Shown: positions 25,184 to 33,011 of the stretch, one piece after another | Layout of the letters: each line of letters starts with the position of its first letter | Position numbering within the stretch: position 1 is the first letter of the stretch | NCBI RefSeq assembly: GCF_028622115.1 | Contig: NZ_CP097263.1 | Location: 5,270,001 to 5,334,000, forward strand | Direction: 5' to 3' | Length of the DNA: 64,000 bases | Source of the DNA: Kutzneria chonburiensis | GTDB lineage: Bacteria; Actinomycetota; Actinomycetes; Mycobacteriales; Pseudonocardiaceae | The notes under the pieces: generated by a model | Databases searched by the model: none | The model's input: the letters and a program-made list of their open reading frames with translations, nothing else | What the model was told of the DNA's origin: nothing | Position numbers and translations under genes: made by a program

Positions 25184-25699
25184 TCAGACCAGGTGGGCGG
25201 TCGGGGCGGGGGCCAGCCGCCGGGCCCGGACGGCCAGGGCGATCATCACGGCCGGGATGAGGATGTCGGTGACCAGCACGCCGCCGGTGTTGCCGGGGGC
25301 GTGGTCGCCGTTGGCGAACCACTGGTAGACGTGGCCGACCACGGCGCCCCAGAGGAACATGCCGGCGCCGAGGCCGATGGTGAGGCGCTCACGGGTGCCC
25401 GCCGACGCGGCGCGGAAGCCCATGATCGCCAGGCCGAGGTTGGCGAAGGCGATCTCGAACAGGAACGGTGTGCGCGGGAAGCCGATGGCCTCGGCCATGA
25501 CGTCCGGGAAGACCAGGAACGCGACGGTCATCCACAGCGACCCGATGCCCATGGCGCCGATGCCCCACCAGCGCTGCCAGATCTCCAGCTTGGCCGCGGG
25601 CGTGTCGGCCCGCCGGGCCTTCAGATACGCCCCGACGGCCGGGACCAGGATCCAGATGACGGGGAAGGCCGACTGAAGCAGATACGAGGTGGTGTCCAT
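25184..25699 (-). CDS. DUF6790-like four-helix membrane protein
   Basis: A 171-residue inner-membrane protein with about four or five hydrophobic segments (near 5-25, 45-65, 78-100, 106-125 and 138-158). It resembles the DUF6790 family; the function is unknown. It is divergent from a MarR regulator, with a palindrome between the starts that is probably that regulator's operator, so it may be a MarR-controlled membrane protein. Confidence 0.75.
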   Translation of the reverse strand: MDTTSYLLQSAFPVIWILVPAVGAYLKARRADTPAAKLEIWQRWWGIGAMGIGSLWMTVAFLVFPDVMAEAIGFPRTPFLFEIAFANLGLAIMGFRAASAGTRERLTIGLGAGMFLWGAVVGHVYQWFANGDHAPGNTGGVLVTDILIPAVMIALAVRARRLAPAPTAHLV

Positions 25700-25713
25700 G
25701 ACGTCAGTCTTAC

Positions 25714-25731
25714 CTAGTTAATATTAACCAG
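25714..25731. promoter_or_regulatory. Candidate MarR operator
   Basis: An 18-bp near-perfect palindrome, ctagttaatattaaccag, with a perfect 12-bp AT-rich core, is centred in the 45-bp gap between the DUF6790 and MarR starts. AT-rich palindromes of this length are usual MarR sites, and the base composition stands out here. Confidence 0.7.
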
Positions 25732-25744
25732 TCAACACTCCTGT

Positions 25745-26176
25745 ATGCTGGCTCACGTGGACGACGGACTCGCAGACCTGCTGCACCGGGTGGTGCTGCT
25801 GCTGGGCGACGCCGCCCGGCAGCGCACCGACGACCGGGACGGCCTGACCTACAGCCAGATCCGGCTGCTGGGCACGCTGGAGGACATCCAGCCGGCGACA
25901 CAGCACCAGCTCGCCCAGGCGCTGTCGATCTCCGACCCGGCGGTCAGCCGGGCCCTGCGGCCGCTGGAGGCCGACGGCCTCGTGCAGGTGACGATCGACC
26001 CGGCACACGCCCGGCGGCGGCTGGTCCGGCTGACCGACACCGGCCAGAAGGCCTTTCACACGGCCGGAAAACCCCTCTACGACGAGCTGAAGACCGGGCT
26101 GCTCGCGGCGGGCTTCCCGTACCAGCGCTACCTCGACGACACGAAGCGGCTGGCTGAGCTGCTCGAAGGCGCCTGA
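25745..26176 (+). CDS. MarR family transcriptional regulator
   Basis: A 143-residue winged-helix regulator (ATHQLAQALSISDPAVSRALRPLE-like core, here QHQLAQALSISDPAVSRAL, followed by the wing DPAHARRRLVRLTDTG). The ATG at 25745 or the GTG at 25757 may be the start. It is divergent from the membrane protein gene and probably represses both through the AT-rich palindrome. The effector is unknown. Confidence 0.9.
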   Translation: MLAHVDDGLADLLHRVVLLLGDAARQRTDDRDGLTYSQIRLLGTLEDIQPATQHQLAQALSISDPAVSRALRPLEADGLVQVTIDPAHARRRLVRLTDTGQKAFHTAGKPLYDELKTGLLAAGFPYQRYLDDTKRLAELLEGA

Positions 26177-26213
26177 CACTGCGCGCGGCGGGGAATCGCC
26201 CCACCATGGAGTG

Positions 26214-26936
26214 ATGATCAGGATCGGCACCTCGGGCTGGAAGTATCCGGAGTGGCGCGGGGACTTCTACCCGACCGGCCTGGTGCAGCGCCGGGAGCTG
26301 GAGTTCCTGGCCGGGCACGTGGACACCATCGAGATCAACGGGACGTTCTACTCGCTGCGGACGCCGGCGAACTTCCGGTCGTGGGCGGGGCAGGTGCCGG
26401 CGGAGTTCGTGTTCGCGGTGAAGGGGATCCGCGAGGTCACGCACGTCCGGCGGTTACGCGGCGTGGACGAGGCGCTGCGGGGGTTCTTCGCCTCGGGGGT
26501 GCTGGAACTGGGGGCACGGCTGGGGCCGGTGCTGTGGCAGCTGCCGGACCGGGTGACGTTCGACGCGGCGGTGGTGGCGGAGTTCCTGGCGCAGCTGGAT
26601 CCGGTGGCCAGGCACGCGATCGAGGTACGGCACGAGAGCTTCCGGACCAACAAGTTCTACGACCTGGCCCGGGAGCACAACGTGGCGGTCGTGTACTCGG
26701 ACGGGGCCGGGAAATGGCCGGTGTTCGACGTGACGACGGCGGACTTCAGCTACATCCGGCTGCACGGCGGCAAGGAGCTGTACATCAGCGGGTACGGTGA
26801 CCAGGAGCTGAAAAGCTGGGCCGACCGGATCGCGGACATGGCCGGTGACGTGTTCGTCTACTTCGACAACACGATGCGCGGGCGAGCCCCTCGGGACGCG
26901 GTGCGGCTGGCCGATCTGGTGCGGGAACGGGCCTGA
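26214..26936 (+). CDS. DUF72 domain protein (first of two paralogues)
   Basis: A 240-residue TIM-barrel-like protein of the DUF72/YecE family, whose biochemical role is unsettled. Signatures are IRIGTSGWKYPEWRGDFYP at the start, IEINGTFYSLRTP, FVFAVKGIREVTH, AIEVRHESF and the late VFVYFDNTMRGRAP. The start is the ATG at 26214 (a GTG at 26211 directly precedes it). The second copy begins 17 bp after its stop, so the pair arose by tandem duplication or is co-selected. Confidence 0.88.
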   Translation: MIRIGTSGWKYPEWRGDFYPTGLVQRRELEFLAGHVDTIEINGTFYSLRTPANFRSWAGQVPAEFVFAVKGIREVTHVRRLRGVDEALRGFFASGVLELGARLGPVLWQLPDRVTFDAAVVAEFLAQLDPVARHAIEVRHESFRTNKFYDLAREHNVAVVYSDGAGKWPVFDVTTADFSYIRLHGGKELYISGYGDQELKSWADRIADMAGDVFVYFDNTMRGRAPRDAVRLADLVRERA

Positions 26937-26953
26937 CGGCGCAGGATGGGCCG

Positions 26954-27757
26954 GTGATCCGGATCGGGACGTCGGGCTGGGTGTACCCGCCGTGGCGCGG
27001 CACCTTCTACCCGAAGGGCGTCACGCAGAAGCGCGAGCTGGCGTACCTGGCCGGGCGGCTGAACTCGGTGGAGATCAACGGCACCTTCTACGGGCGGCAG
27101 AAGCCGGCCAGCTTCCTGTCCTGGGCCGCGCAGACGCCGGACGACTTCGTGTTCGCGGCCAAGGGGCCGCGGTTCATCACGCACATGAAGCGGCTCAAGG
27201 ACGCCGAGATCCCGGTGGCCAACTTCCTGGCCTCGGGAGTGTTGCGGCTGGAGGAGAAACTCGGCCCGCTGCTGTGGCAGCTGCCGGGCACGCTCCAGTT
27301 CGACGCCACCGTGCTGGCTGAGTTCTTGGCTCTGCTGCCGCAAACCACGGCCGCGGCGGCAAAGCTCGGGGCCCGGCACGACGACCGTATCGAGGACGAC
27401 ACGGGCCTCCAGATCGACGTCGACCGGCCCATGCGGCACGCTCTGGAGCCCCGGCACGTGAGCTTCCAGGACGAGCAGTGCCTACGCCTGCTGCGTGAGC
27501 ACAACGTGGCCCTGGTCGTGGCCGACACGGCGAAGAAGTGGCCGTACTTCGAGGAGTTGACCGCCGACTTCGCCTACGCCCGCCTGCACGGCGACGAGGA
27601 GCTGTACGTAAGCGGCTACACCGACGAGGCGCTGGACCGCTGGGCCAAGAAGGTCCGCAAGTGGCACAAGCGCGGGGACGCGTACGTCTACTTCGACAAC
27701 GACGCCAAGGTACGGGCGCCGGTCGACGCCATGGGCCTGTCCAAGCGACTCCACTGA
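26954..27757 (+). CDS. DUF72 domain protein (second paralogue, with insertion)
   Basis: A 267-residue DUF72 protein sharing the IRIGTSGWVYPPWRGTFYP start, VEINGTFYGRQKP and the final YVYFDNDAKVRAP with its neighbour. It has about 28 extra residues after the LAEFLALLPQ segment (around 120-150), just before ALEPRHVSF, which the first copy lacks. The rest aligns throughout. It probably sits in the same transcript as the first copy, ended by the small hairpin that overlaps its stop. Confidence 0.88.
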   Translation: MIRIGTSGWVYPPWRGTFYPKGVTQKRELAYLAGRLNSVEINGTFYGRQKPASFLSWAAQTPDDFVFAAKGPRFITHMKRLKDAEIPVANFLASGVLRLEEKLGPLLWQLPGTLQFDATVLAEFLALLPQTTAAAAKLGARHDDRIEDDTGLQIDVDRPMRHALEPRHVSFQDEQCLRLLREHNVALVVADTAKKWPYFEELTADFAYARLHGDEELYVSGYTDEALDRWAKKVRKWHKRGDAYVYFDNDAKVRAPVDAMGLSKRLH

Positions 27758-27777
27758 GGGCTCGTACGGGCCCTCAG
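27754..27777. terminator. Short hairpin at the end of the DUF72 pair
   Basis: Arms ctgagggc (27754-27761) and gccctcag (27770-27777) with an 8-base loop, starting on the stop codon of the second DUF72 gene. The convergent gene ends at 27805. Confidence 0.55.
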
Positions 27778-27804
27778 CGCCGCTTCTGACGGCCGAAAGG
27801 GGCC

Positions 27805-28494
27805 TCAGCCGTTGACCGCCACACGGCACACCGGGCGCGTCGTCGGCCGGGCCTCGTAGCGGCCGGTGCCGACCAGGCCGGCGTGGCCGTCGATCTCGGC
27901 CACGATCTCGTCGGTGATCTCGACCTCGACCATCCGGCTGGCCGGCCGGGTGACGGAGGTGCCGGCGTACAGGGCGGTGACGACCATGCCCTCGATGGTC
28001 GGCTTGAGCACCAGCTCCTCGGCCGGCCGGGCCGGGGCGGTGCCGTCGGTCCAGGTGACCGGGCCGAGCAGCCGGAGCTGGCGGACGACCACGTCCTGGC
28101 CGCCGGTCTCGTTGCTGACGAACACCGCGGGCTGCCGGGTGCGCACCAGGCGCCCGTGCTCGCTGCCCTCGCCGAGCACGACGGCCGGCACGTTCCAGTA
28201 CGCGGCCAGGCGCTCGGCCGCCGGGGCCAGCGCGCGACTGGTCGCGACGACGAGGTCGGCCGCCGGCACGGCGGCGAGCTCGCCGAGACCGGGCACCGGC
28301 GTCACGTCGATGATGTGCCCGCCGTGCTCGCGGACGGCGTCGTTGATCGCGTCGCGGGTGGCCCGGCTGGTCTTGTCGAATCCACGCAGCACGGCCACCG
28401 CCTCGAAGTCCGTCATTCGCCGGATCGCCTCCACCAGCGCGCGCTGGTCACGACGGAGCTGCGGGGCGGGACGGGTCAGGAGAGTGGTTGCCAC
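27805..28494 (-). CDS. Uncharacterised cytosolic protein
   Basis: A 229-residue protein I cannot place in a family. The N-terminal half alternates helices and hydrophobic strands like a Rossmann-type or periplasmic-binding-like fold (FEAVAVLRGFDKTS, GGHIIDVTPVPGLGE, ADLVVATSRALAPAAERLAAY). A strand-rich segment follows (AVFVSNETGGQDVVV, RLLGPVTWTDGTAP) and a C-terminal part ends RPTTRPVCRVAVNG. There is no signal peptide or membrane segment. It is convergent with the DUF72 pair and divergent from the secreted I36-like gene. Confidence 0.65.
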   Translation of the reverse strand: MATTLLTRPAPQLRRDQRALVEAIRRMTDFEAVAVLRGFDKTSRATRDAINDAVREHGGHIIDVTPVPGLGELAAVPAADLVVATSRALAPAAERLAAYWNVPAVVLGEGSEHGRLVRTRQPAVFVSNETGGQDVVVRQLRLLGPVTWTDGTAPARPAEELVLKPTIEGMVVTALYAGTSVTRPASRMVEVEITDEIVAEIDGHAGLVGTGRYEARPTTRPVCRVAVNG

Positions 28495-28663
28495 AACACT
28501 GTCTTACCCCCTTCCGTAGCGGTCCGAACACGAACCCGGGGTGGGGTAGCTCACCGGTGGGTGAACCTCATCCACGGACAGGTGAACGGGAATAGTTCCG
28601 CGTACACGGACCGCTGCCGCGACAAGGCTCCTAGCTGCGAAAACAACTGGGGAAGGAGTCGTC

Positions 28664-29023
28664 ATGGTGGTGCGCACGGCACTCGTATCGGCAGCCATGG
28701 TGATCATCACAGCAACGCCTGCTCAGGCAGGTCCCGAGGCCGTTTCGACCTGTGACGCTGGCTCGTTCTGCGCCTGGGGCGCGGAGAACTACACCGGCAA
28801 GGTCGCCCGGCTGTCGCTGGAGACGGTCTCCGGCACCAGCATCTGCGTTCCCCTGCCCGAGAAGCTGGTGGCCAGATCGCTGGCCAACCTGATGACCAAG
28901 GACGTGTCGGTCTACGAAAGCGCGAGCTGCTCGACCGAGGCCGAGTTCACCACGTACCCGAAGGGCGGGACCTACGTGCCGCGTGCGCCATTCGTGGTAC
29001 GGGCGATCGAGGTGTGGGAGTGA
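28664..29023 (+). CDS. Secreted peptidase-inhibitor-I36-like protein
   Basis: A 119-residue precursor with a clear Sec signal peptide (MVVRTALVSAAMVIITATPAQA, cleavage likely after AQA at about 22) and a strong GGAAGGAG ribosome site. The mature 97 residues contain four Cys and the CDAGSFCAWGAENYTGK motif typical of the small secreted gamma-crystallin-like/I36 family of actinomycetes, members of which inhibit metalloproteases. Inhibition itself is inferred from the family. Confidence 0.8.
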   Translation: MVVRTALVSAAMVIITATPAQAGPEAVSTCDAGSFCAWGAENYTGKVARLSLETVSGTSICVPLPEKLVARSLANLMTKDVSVYESASCSTEAEFTTYPKGGTYVPRAPFVVRAIEVWE

Positions 29024-29042
29024 CGCCCCTACTGTTGGGCCC

Positions 29043-29984
29043 GTGAGCGTTGTGGTCGTCGGCGCCGGCATCGCCGGCCTGGCCTGTGCCCGGGTCCTGG
29101 TCGATGCCGGTATCGACGTCCGCGTGCTGGAACGCACGCCCGTGGTCGGCGGTCGCCTGGCGACACGCCGCTACGACGGCCGCCCGGCCGACATCGGGGC
29201 CGCCTACTTCACGGTGAGCGACCCGTCGTTCGACGCCGTCGTGCAGGGTTGGCGGCGGGCCGGGTTGGCCCGGGAGTGGACCGACACCCTGGTCGCCTTC
29301 CAGGACGGCCGGCGTGAGCCGCGGCCCGGCCCCATGCGCTGGGCCGCCCCGCAGGGTCTGCGGAGCCTGGCCGAATCCTTGGCCGACGGGCTGACCGTCA
29401 AGCTCCAGCACGCCGTGGCGTCGGTGGAGCCCGGGCCGTTGGTCGACGGCGTGCCCGTGGACGCCGCCGTGCTGGCCGCGCCCGGTCCGCAGGCGCTGGC
29501 CGTGCTGGATCCGTGCCTACGGGCCGCACGGGCCGCCGCCGACGGGCAGGACTGGCAGCCCGCTTTCGCCGTCACCCTGCGCTATCCGGCCCGCACGTGG
29601 CCCGACTTCCGGGGCGCTTTCGTCAACGGGCACGACGTGCTCACGTCCATTTGCGACGACGGCCACCGGCGCGGCGACCGCGCCCCCGTGCTCGTCGCCC
29701 ACACCACCGCCGCCTACACCGCCTCCCGCCTCGGCGCGCACGACCAGGTGATCGCCGAGGTCGAGGACGCCGTCGAGGCCGTCCTCGGGCTGACCGCGCG
29801 ACCCGTCACCGGCTACGCCCACCAGTGGCTGCACGCCAGCCCCGGCAGCCCGTCGACCGAGCCGTACCACCTGGACGACGACAACATCGGGCTCTGCGGC
29901 GACGCCTGGGGGCCGCCGCGCGTGCAGACCGCGTGGCTGTCCGGCACCGGCCTGGGCCGGGCGCTGGTGAGCCGTCTCGGTTGA
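29043..29984 (+). CDS. Renalase-like FAD-dependent oxidoreductase
   Basis: A 313-residue flavoprotein from the GTG at 29043, starting with VVVVGAGIAGLACARVL (FAD-binding Rossmann motif) and the ERTPVVGGRLATRRYDG segment. The C-terminal NIGLCGDAWGPPRVQTAWLSG stretch is the second FAD contact. The layout matches small renalase-like NAD(P)/FAD amine or NADH oxidases. The substrate is unknown. It starts 19 bp after the I36-like gene, which suggests a shared transcript without a clear functional link. Confidence 0.85.
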   Translation: MSVVVVGAGIAGLACARVLVDAGIDVRVLERTPVVGGRLATRRYDGRPADIGAAYFTVSDPSFDAVVQGWRRAGLAREWTDTLVAFQDGRREPRPGPMRWAAPQGLRSLAESLADGLTVKLQHAVASVEPGPLVDGVPVDAAVLAAPGPQALAVLDPCLRAARAAADGQDWQPAFAVTLRYPARTWPDFRGAFVNGHDVLTSICDDGHRRGDRAPVLVAHTTAAYTASRLGAHDQVIAEVEDAVEAVLGLTARPVTGYAHQWLHASPGSPSTEPYHLDDDNIGLCGDAWGPPRVQTAWLSGTGLGRALVSRLG

Positions 29985-30063
29985 CCATTTCGGGCGACCC
30001 CGTCACTCCACTCGGGGACGTCTGTTGCGTCGACCGGGTGAGCACCCGGAAGAATGATCTCCA

Positions 30064-31137
30064 ATGTTCACCCCGGCCCGTCTCAAGCTCGCCCGCCAGC
30101 GGCGTCAGCTGACCGCCGCGGCCCTCGCGCGAGCGCTGGACGTGGGCCCGCGGTCGGTGTCGGACTTCGAGCACGGCCGGCGGACGCCGACCGGGGCCGA
30201 GCTGGCCGAGCTGGCGCGGGTGCTGGGCTTCCCGGTGGAGTTCTTCGCCGCCGGCGAGCCGGCGGAGCTGGCCGAGGACGTGGTGTCGTTCCGGGCCCGG
30301 GCCAAGCTGCCGGCCCGGCGGCGCACCGGCGCGCTGGCCGCCGGCCGGCTGGCGATCGAGTTCAACGCCTTCCTCGAGCGGCGGTTCACGCTGCCCGAGG
30401 TGGACGTTCCGGTGGTCGACAGCACGCCGAGCGCGGCCGTTGACGCCGTTCGCGAGCAGTGGCAGCTGGGCAGCAAGCCGGCGCCGAATCTCGTGCATCT
30501 GTTGGAGGCACACGGAGTTCGGGTGTTCTCGCTCGGCGTGGACCACACCGATGTTGACGCCTTCTCGTTCTGGCACGACGGAACCCCGTATGTCTTCCTC
30601 AACACGGCCAAGTCGGCCGAGCACGGGCGGTTCGACGCCGCGCACGAGCTCGGGCACCTCGTCCTGCACGCCGGCGGCCGGCCGCTGAACGGCGTCGACG
30701 TCGAGGCGGAGGCCGATGCCTTCGCCAGCGCCATGCTGATGCCGGACGTGGACGTGCTGACCTACGTGCCGGACGACCCGACCAAGGACCAGGTGCTGCG
30801 GGCCTGTCCGCGCTGGCGGGTGTCGCCGCTGGCGCTGACCCGGCGGCTGCGCGAGCTCCGGCAGGTCGGCGACGACGTCTACCGGGCGCTGGGCGCCGAC
30901 CTCGCGAAACTCGACAGCGACAGCGACCAGGCCCGGGAGTCCTCGCAGCTGCTGGCCAAGGTGTTCAAGGCGCTGCGTGAGCAGGGCATGAGCCCGCACG
31001 AGCTGGCGGCCGAGCTGATGCTGAGCACGCAGGAGCTGAACAACATCGTGTTCGGGCTGGTGGTCACCGCCCTGCCCGGCCGCTCCTCCGCGCTGCGCAC
31101 GCCCGGCGGCCGGACCGCCCACCTGCGGCTGGTGTGA
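30064..31137 (+). CDS. XRE-type regulator fused to ImmA/IrrE metallopeptidase
   Basis: A 357-residue fusion. Residues 1-60 are an XRE helix-turn-helix (LARQRRQLTAAALARALDVG then SVSDFEHGRRTP). Residues 140-235 are an M78 peptidase with the zinc motif HELGH (His194, Glu195, His198) and the downstream EAEADAFASAMLMP. About 100 C-terminal residues add another helical, HTH-like region (MSPHELAAELMLSTQELNNI). Such proteins cleave a partner repressor under stress or phage induction. The partner is not obvious here. Confidence 0.9.
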   Translation: MFTPARLKLARQRRQLTAAALARALDVGPRSVSDFEHGRRTPTGAELAELARVLGFPVEFFAAGEPAELAEDVVSFRARAKLPARRRTGALAAGRLAIEFNAFLERRFTLPEVDVPVVDSTPSAAVDAVREQWQLGSKPAPNLVHLLEAHGVRVFSLGVDHTDVDAFSFWHDGTPYVFLNTAKSAEHGRFDAAHELGHLVLHAGGRPLNGVDVEAEADAFASAMLMPDVDVLTYVPDDPTKDQVLRACPRWRVSPLALTRRLRELRQVGDDVYRALGADLAKLDSDSDQARESSQLLAKVFKALREQGMSPHELAAELMLSTQELNNIVFGLVVTALPGRSSALRTPGGRTAHLRLV

Positions 31138-31219
31138 CCACCCGCCAGGGTCTTTCCGCCGCCGCGTCCCACCGCCTATCGTCGAGTGATCTTGTTCAGC
31201 CGGCGGAAAAGGGTGAGTC

Positions 31220-31612
31220 ATGGCGACGTGGGGCGACCTGGTGGCCTTCGTGCGCAGCGAGTACCAGGTCGTCGACCTGACGGCCGACGAGGTGAGCATC
31301 CACGTCGAGTTCGACGACGAGCGCAGCCAGGTGATCTGGCTCAGCCACGAGGTGCTCGACGGCAAGGAGGACTGGGTGCAGATCGCCTCGCCGTGCGGCT
31401 TGGCGGCCAAGGTCGATCTGGCCGCGCTGCTCAAGGAGGTCGGGCACACCACCGTGGTCGGCGGCGTCGCGATCATCGGCGAGCACGTGGTGCTGCGGCA
31501 CGCGCTGCCGCTGGAGAACCTGGACATCAACGAGTTCGTCGACCCGCTCACGCTGCTCGCCGGCACCGTGGACACGCTGGAGGAGCAGTTCTCCGGCGGG
31601 GACTCGTTCTAG
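31220..31612 (+). CDS. Small acidic YbjN-like protein
   Basis: A 130-residue acidic protein alternating strands and helices (VSIHVEFDDERSQVIWL, WVQIASPCG, VGGVAIIGEHVVLRHALPL). The pattern recalls the YbjN/type-III-chaperone-like fold, which binds other proteins. No catalytic motif is visible. It follows the XRE-ImmA gene by 82 bp and precedes a lipoprotein gene by 4 bp. Family assignment is tentative. Confidence 0.7.
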   Translation: MATWGDLVAFVRSEYQVVDLTADEVSIHVEFDDERSQVIWLSHEVLDGKEDWVQIASPCGLAAKVDLAALLKEVGHTTVVGGVAIIGEHVVLRHALPLENLDINEFVDPLTLLAGTVDTLEEQFSGGDSF

Positions 31613-31616
31613 CGCC

Positions 31617-31979
31617 ATGAGACACGCGCTGGTCGGCCTCGCCGCGCTGTCACTGCTCGCCGGCTGTTCCGGCGGGCCGGCCACGCCGCCCGCGGCCACC
31701 TCGACGTCCACAGTGGACCCGGTGGCGGTGTGCACGAACCAGCTTGTCTACTGGGCCAAGGACATTCTCGGCAACGCCAAGGACACCGGGCTGGACTACC
31801 AGGAGATGGGCCTGGACGGCGACCAGTACGAGGCGTTGCAGGCGTTGATCGACGAGGCCCGCAAACACCAGTCCGGCGGCGCGGTGCCGCCGGACTGGTT
31901 GCAGGAACAGGCAAAGGCCGCCTGCGTGAAGCTCGCCGCCAAGCCGACGCCGACGTCACGCGGCAACGGCTGGCCGTAA
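31617..31979 (+). CDS. Small lipoprotein
   Basis: A 120-residue precursor with a signal peptide ending in the lipobox LLAGC (Cys17). A Thr/Ser/Pro-rich spacer follows, then a helical domain with two Cys (VCTNQLVYWAKDIL; AKAACVKLAAK), which may pair. The function is unknown. It begins 4 bp after the preceding gene, so the two are probably co-transcribed, and it is convergent with the aldo/keto reductase, 4 bp away. Confidence 0.75.
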   Translation: MRHALVGLAALSLLAGCSGGPATPPAATSTSTVDPVAVCTNQLVYWAKDILGNAKDTGLDYQEMGLDGDQYEALQALIDEARKHQSGGAVPPDWLQEQAKAACVKLAAKPTPTSRGNGWP

Positions 31980-31983
31980 CGCC

Positions 31984-32817
31984 TCAGGCGCCGGCGTTGA
32001 ACGTGTCGGGGTCCGGGCCGGTGCGGTGGCCCCGCTCAAGGGTGGCGATGGCCGCCAGGTCGTCGCCGTCCAGCTCGAAGTCGAACACCTCGATGTTCTC
32101 CTTGATGCGCTTGGGCGTCACCGACTTGGGGATCACGACGTTGCCGAGCTGGAGGTGCCAGCGCAGCACGACCTGGGCCGGCGACTTGCCGTGCTTCTCA
32201 GCCGCCTTGGTGATCTCCGGGGCGTCCAGCACCTCGCCCTGGGCCAGGGGGCTCCAGGCCTCGGTGGCGATGCCGTGCTCGGTGTGGAACGCGCGCAGCG
32301 TGGCCTGCTGGAGCGCCGGGTGCAGCTCGATCTGGTTGACCGCCGGCAGGGTCAGGCCCTCGTCCAGCAGCCGGCGCAGATGCGTGGGCTGGAAGTTCGA
32401 CACGCCGATGGCCCGGATCCGGCCGTCGGAGTGCAGCTGCTCGAACGCCTTCCAGGTCTCGACGAAGCGGTCGGCCTTGGGCACCGGCCAGTGGATCAGG
32501 TAGAGGTCCAGCTGCTCGAGGCCGAGCTGCGCCATGCTCTTGTCGAAGGCGCGCAGCGTGTTGTCGTAGCCCTGGTCGGCGTTCCACAGCTTGGTCGTGA
32601 TGAACAGCTCGTCGCGCTCGATGCCGGACGCCTTGATGGCCTCGCCGACGCCGCGCTCGTTGCGGTAGGCCGCCGCCGTGTCGATGCTGCGGTACCCGGC
32701 CTCCAGCGCCGCCGTGACGGCCGCGGTCGTCTCCTCGTCGGGCACCTGGAACACGCCGAACCCGAGCTGCGGGATCTCGACGCCGTTGTTCAGCTTGATG
32801 GTGGGCACGAAAGGCAT
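31984..32817 (-). CDS. Aldo/keto reductase
   Basis: A 277-residue NADPH-dependent aldo/keto reductase of the AKR5-like group (2,5-diketo-gluconate reductase type). The catalytic tetrad is recognisable: Asp in SIDTAAAYRNE, Tyr in AAAYRN, Lys in FITTKLW and His in LYLIHWPVP. The late IPKSVTPKRIKENIEVFDF segment binds the cofactor. I chose the ATG at 32817 (GAGGGAAG upstream). A longer frame reaching 32910 has no family similarity. Confidence 0.92.
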   Translation of the reverse strand: MPFVPTIKLNNGVEIPQLGFGVFQVPDEETTAAVTAALEAGYRSIDTAAAYRNERGVGEAIKASGIERDELFITTKLWNADQGYDNTLRAFDKSMAQLGLEQLDLYLIHWPVPKADRFVETWKAFEQLHSDGRIRAIGVSNFQPTHLRRLLDEGLTLPAVNQIELHPALQQATLRAFHTEHGIATEAWSPLAQGEVLDAPEITKAAEKHGKSPAQVVLRWHLQLGNVVIPKSVTPKRIKENIEVFDFELDGDDLAAIATLERGHRTGPDPDTFNAGA

Positions 32818-32922
32818 GGAGACGCTTCCCTCACACTTTCTCGATTCACGGTCCCTGTGGGCAACAGCGGGGCCGCAGGGTCTTCTTCCACCCTGAGAGC
32901 CATGTCTCACCCTCGCAACTCG

Positions 32923-33011
32923 AACCCCCGCGAGTCCCGCTCAGCGTCAGGCCGAAACGCTGAATCGGTTTCACACATTCGGTGTGACGCTAGGCGGGAC
33001 TCGCGGGGGTT
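32923..33011. repeat. Long inverted repeat abutting the histidine kinase stop
   Basis: Perfect 18-bp arms (aacccccgcgagtcccgc at 32923-32940; complement at 32994-33011) continue inward for about 9 bp with two mismatches (tcagcgtca / tgacgct). Inside is a second small hairpin. On the minus strand the arm starts right at the kinase TAA stop: TAA-CCCCCGCGAGTC. The same post-stop string follows the TetR gene at 1244. It is probably a terminator. Confidence 0.75.
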
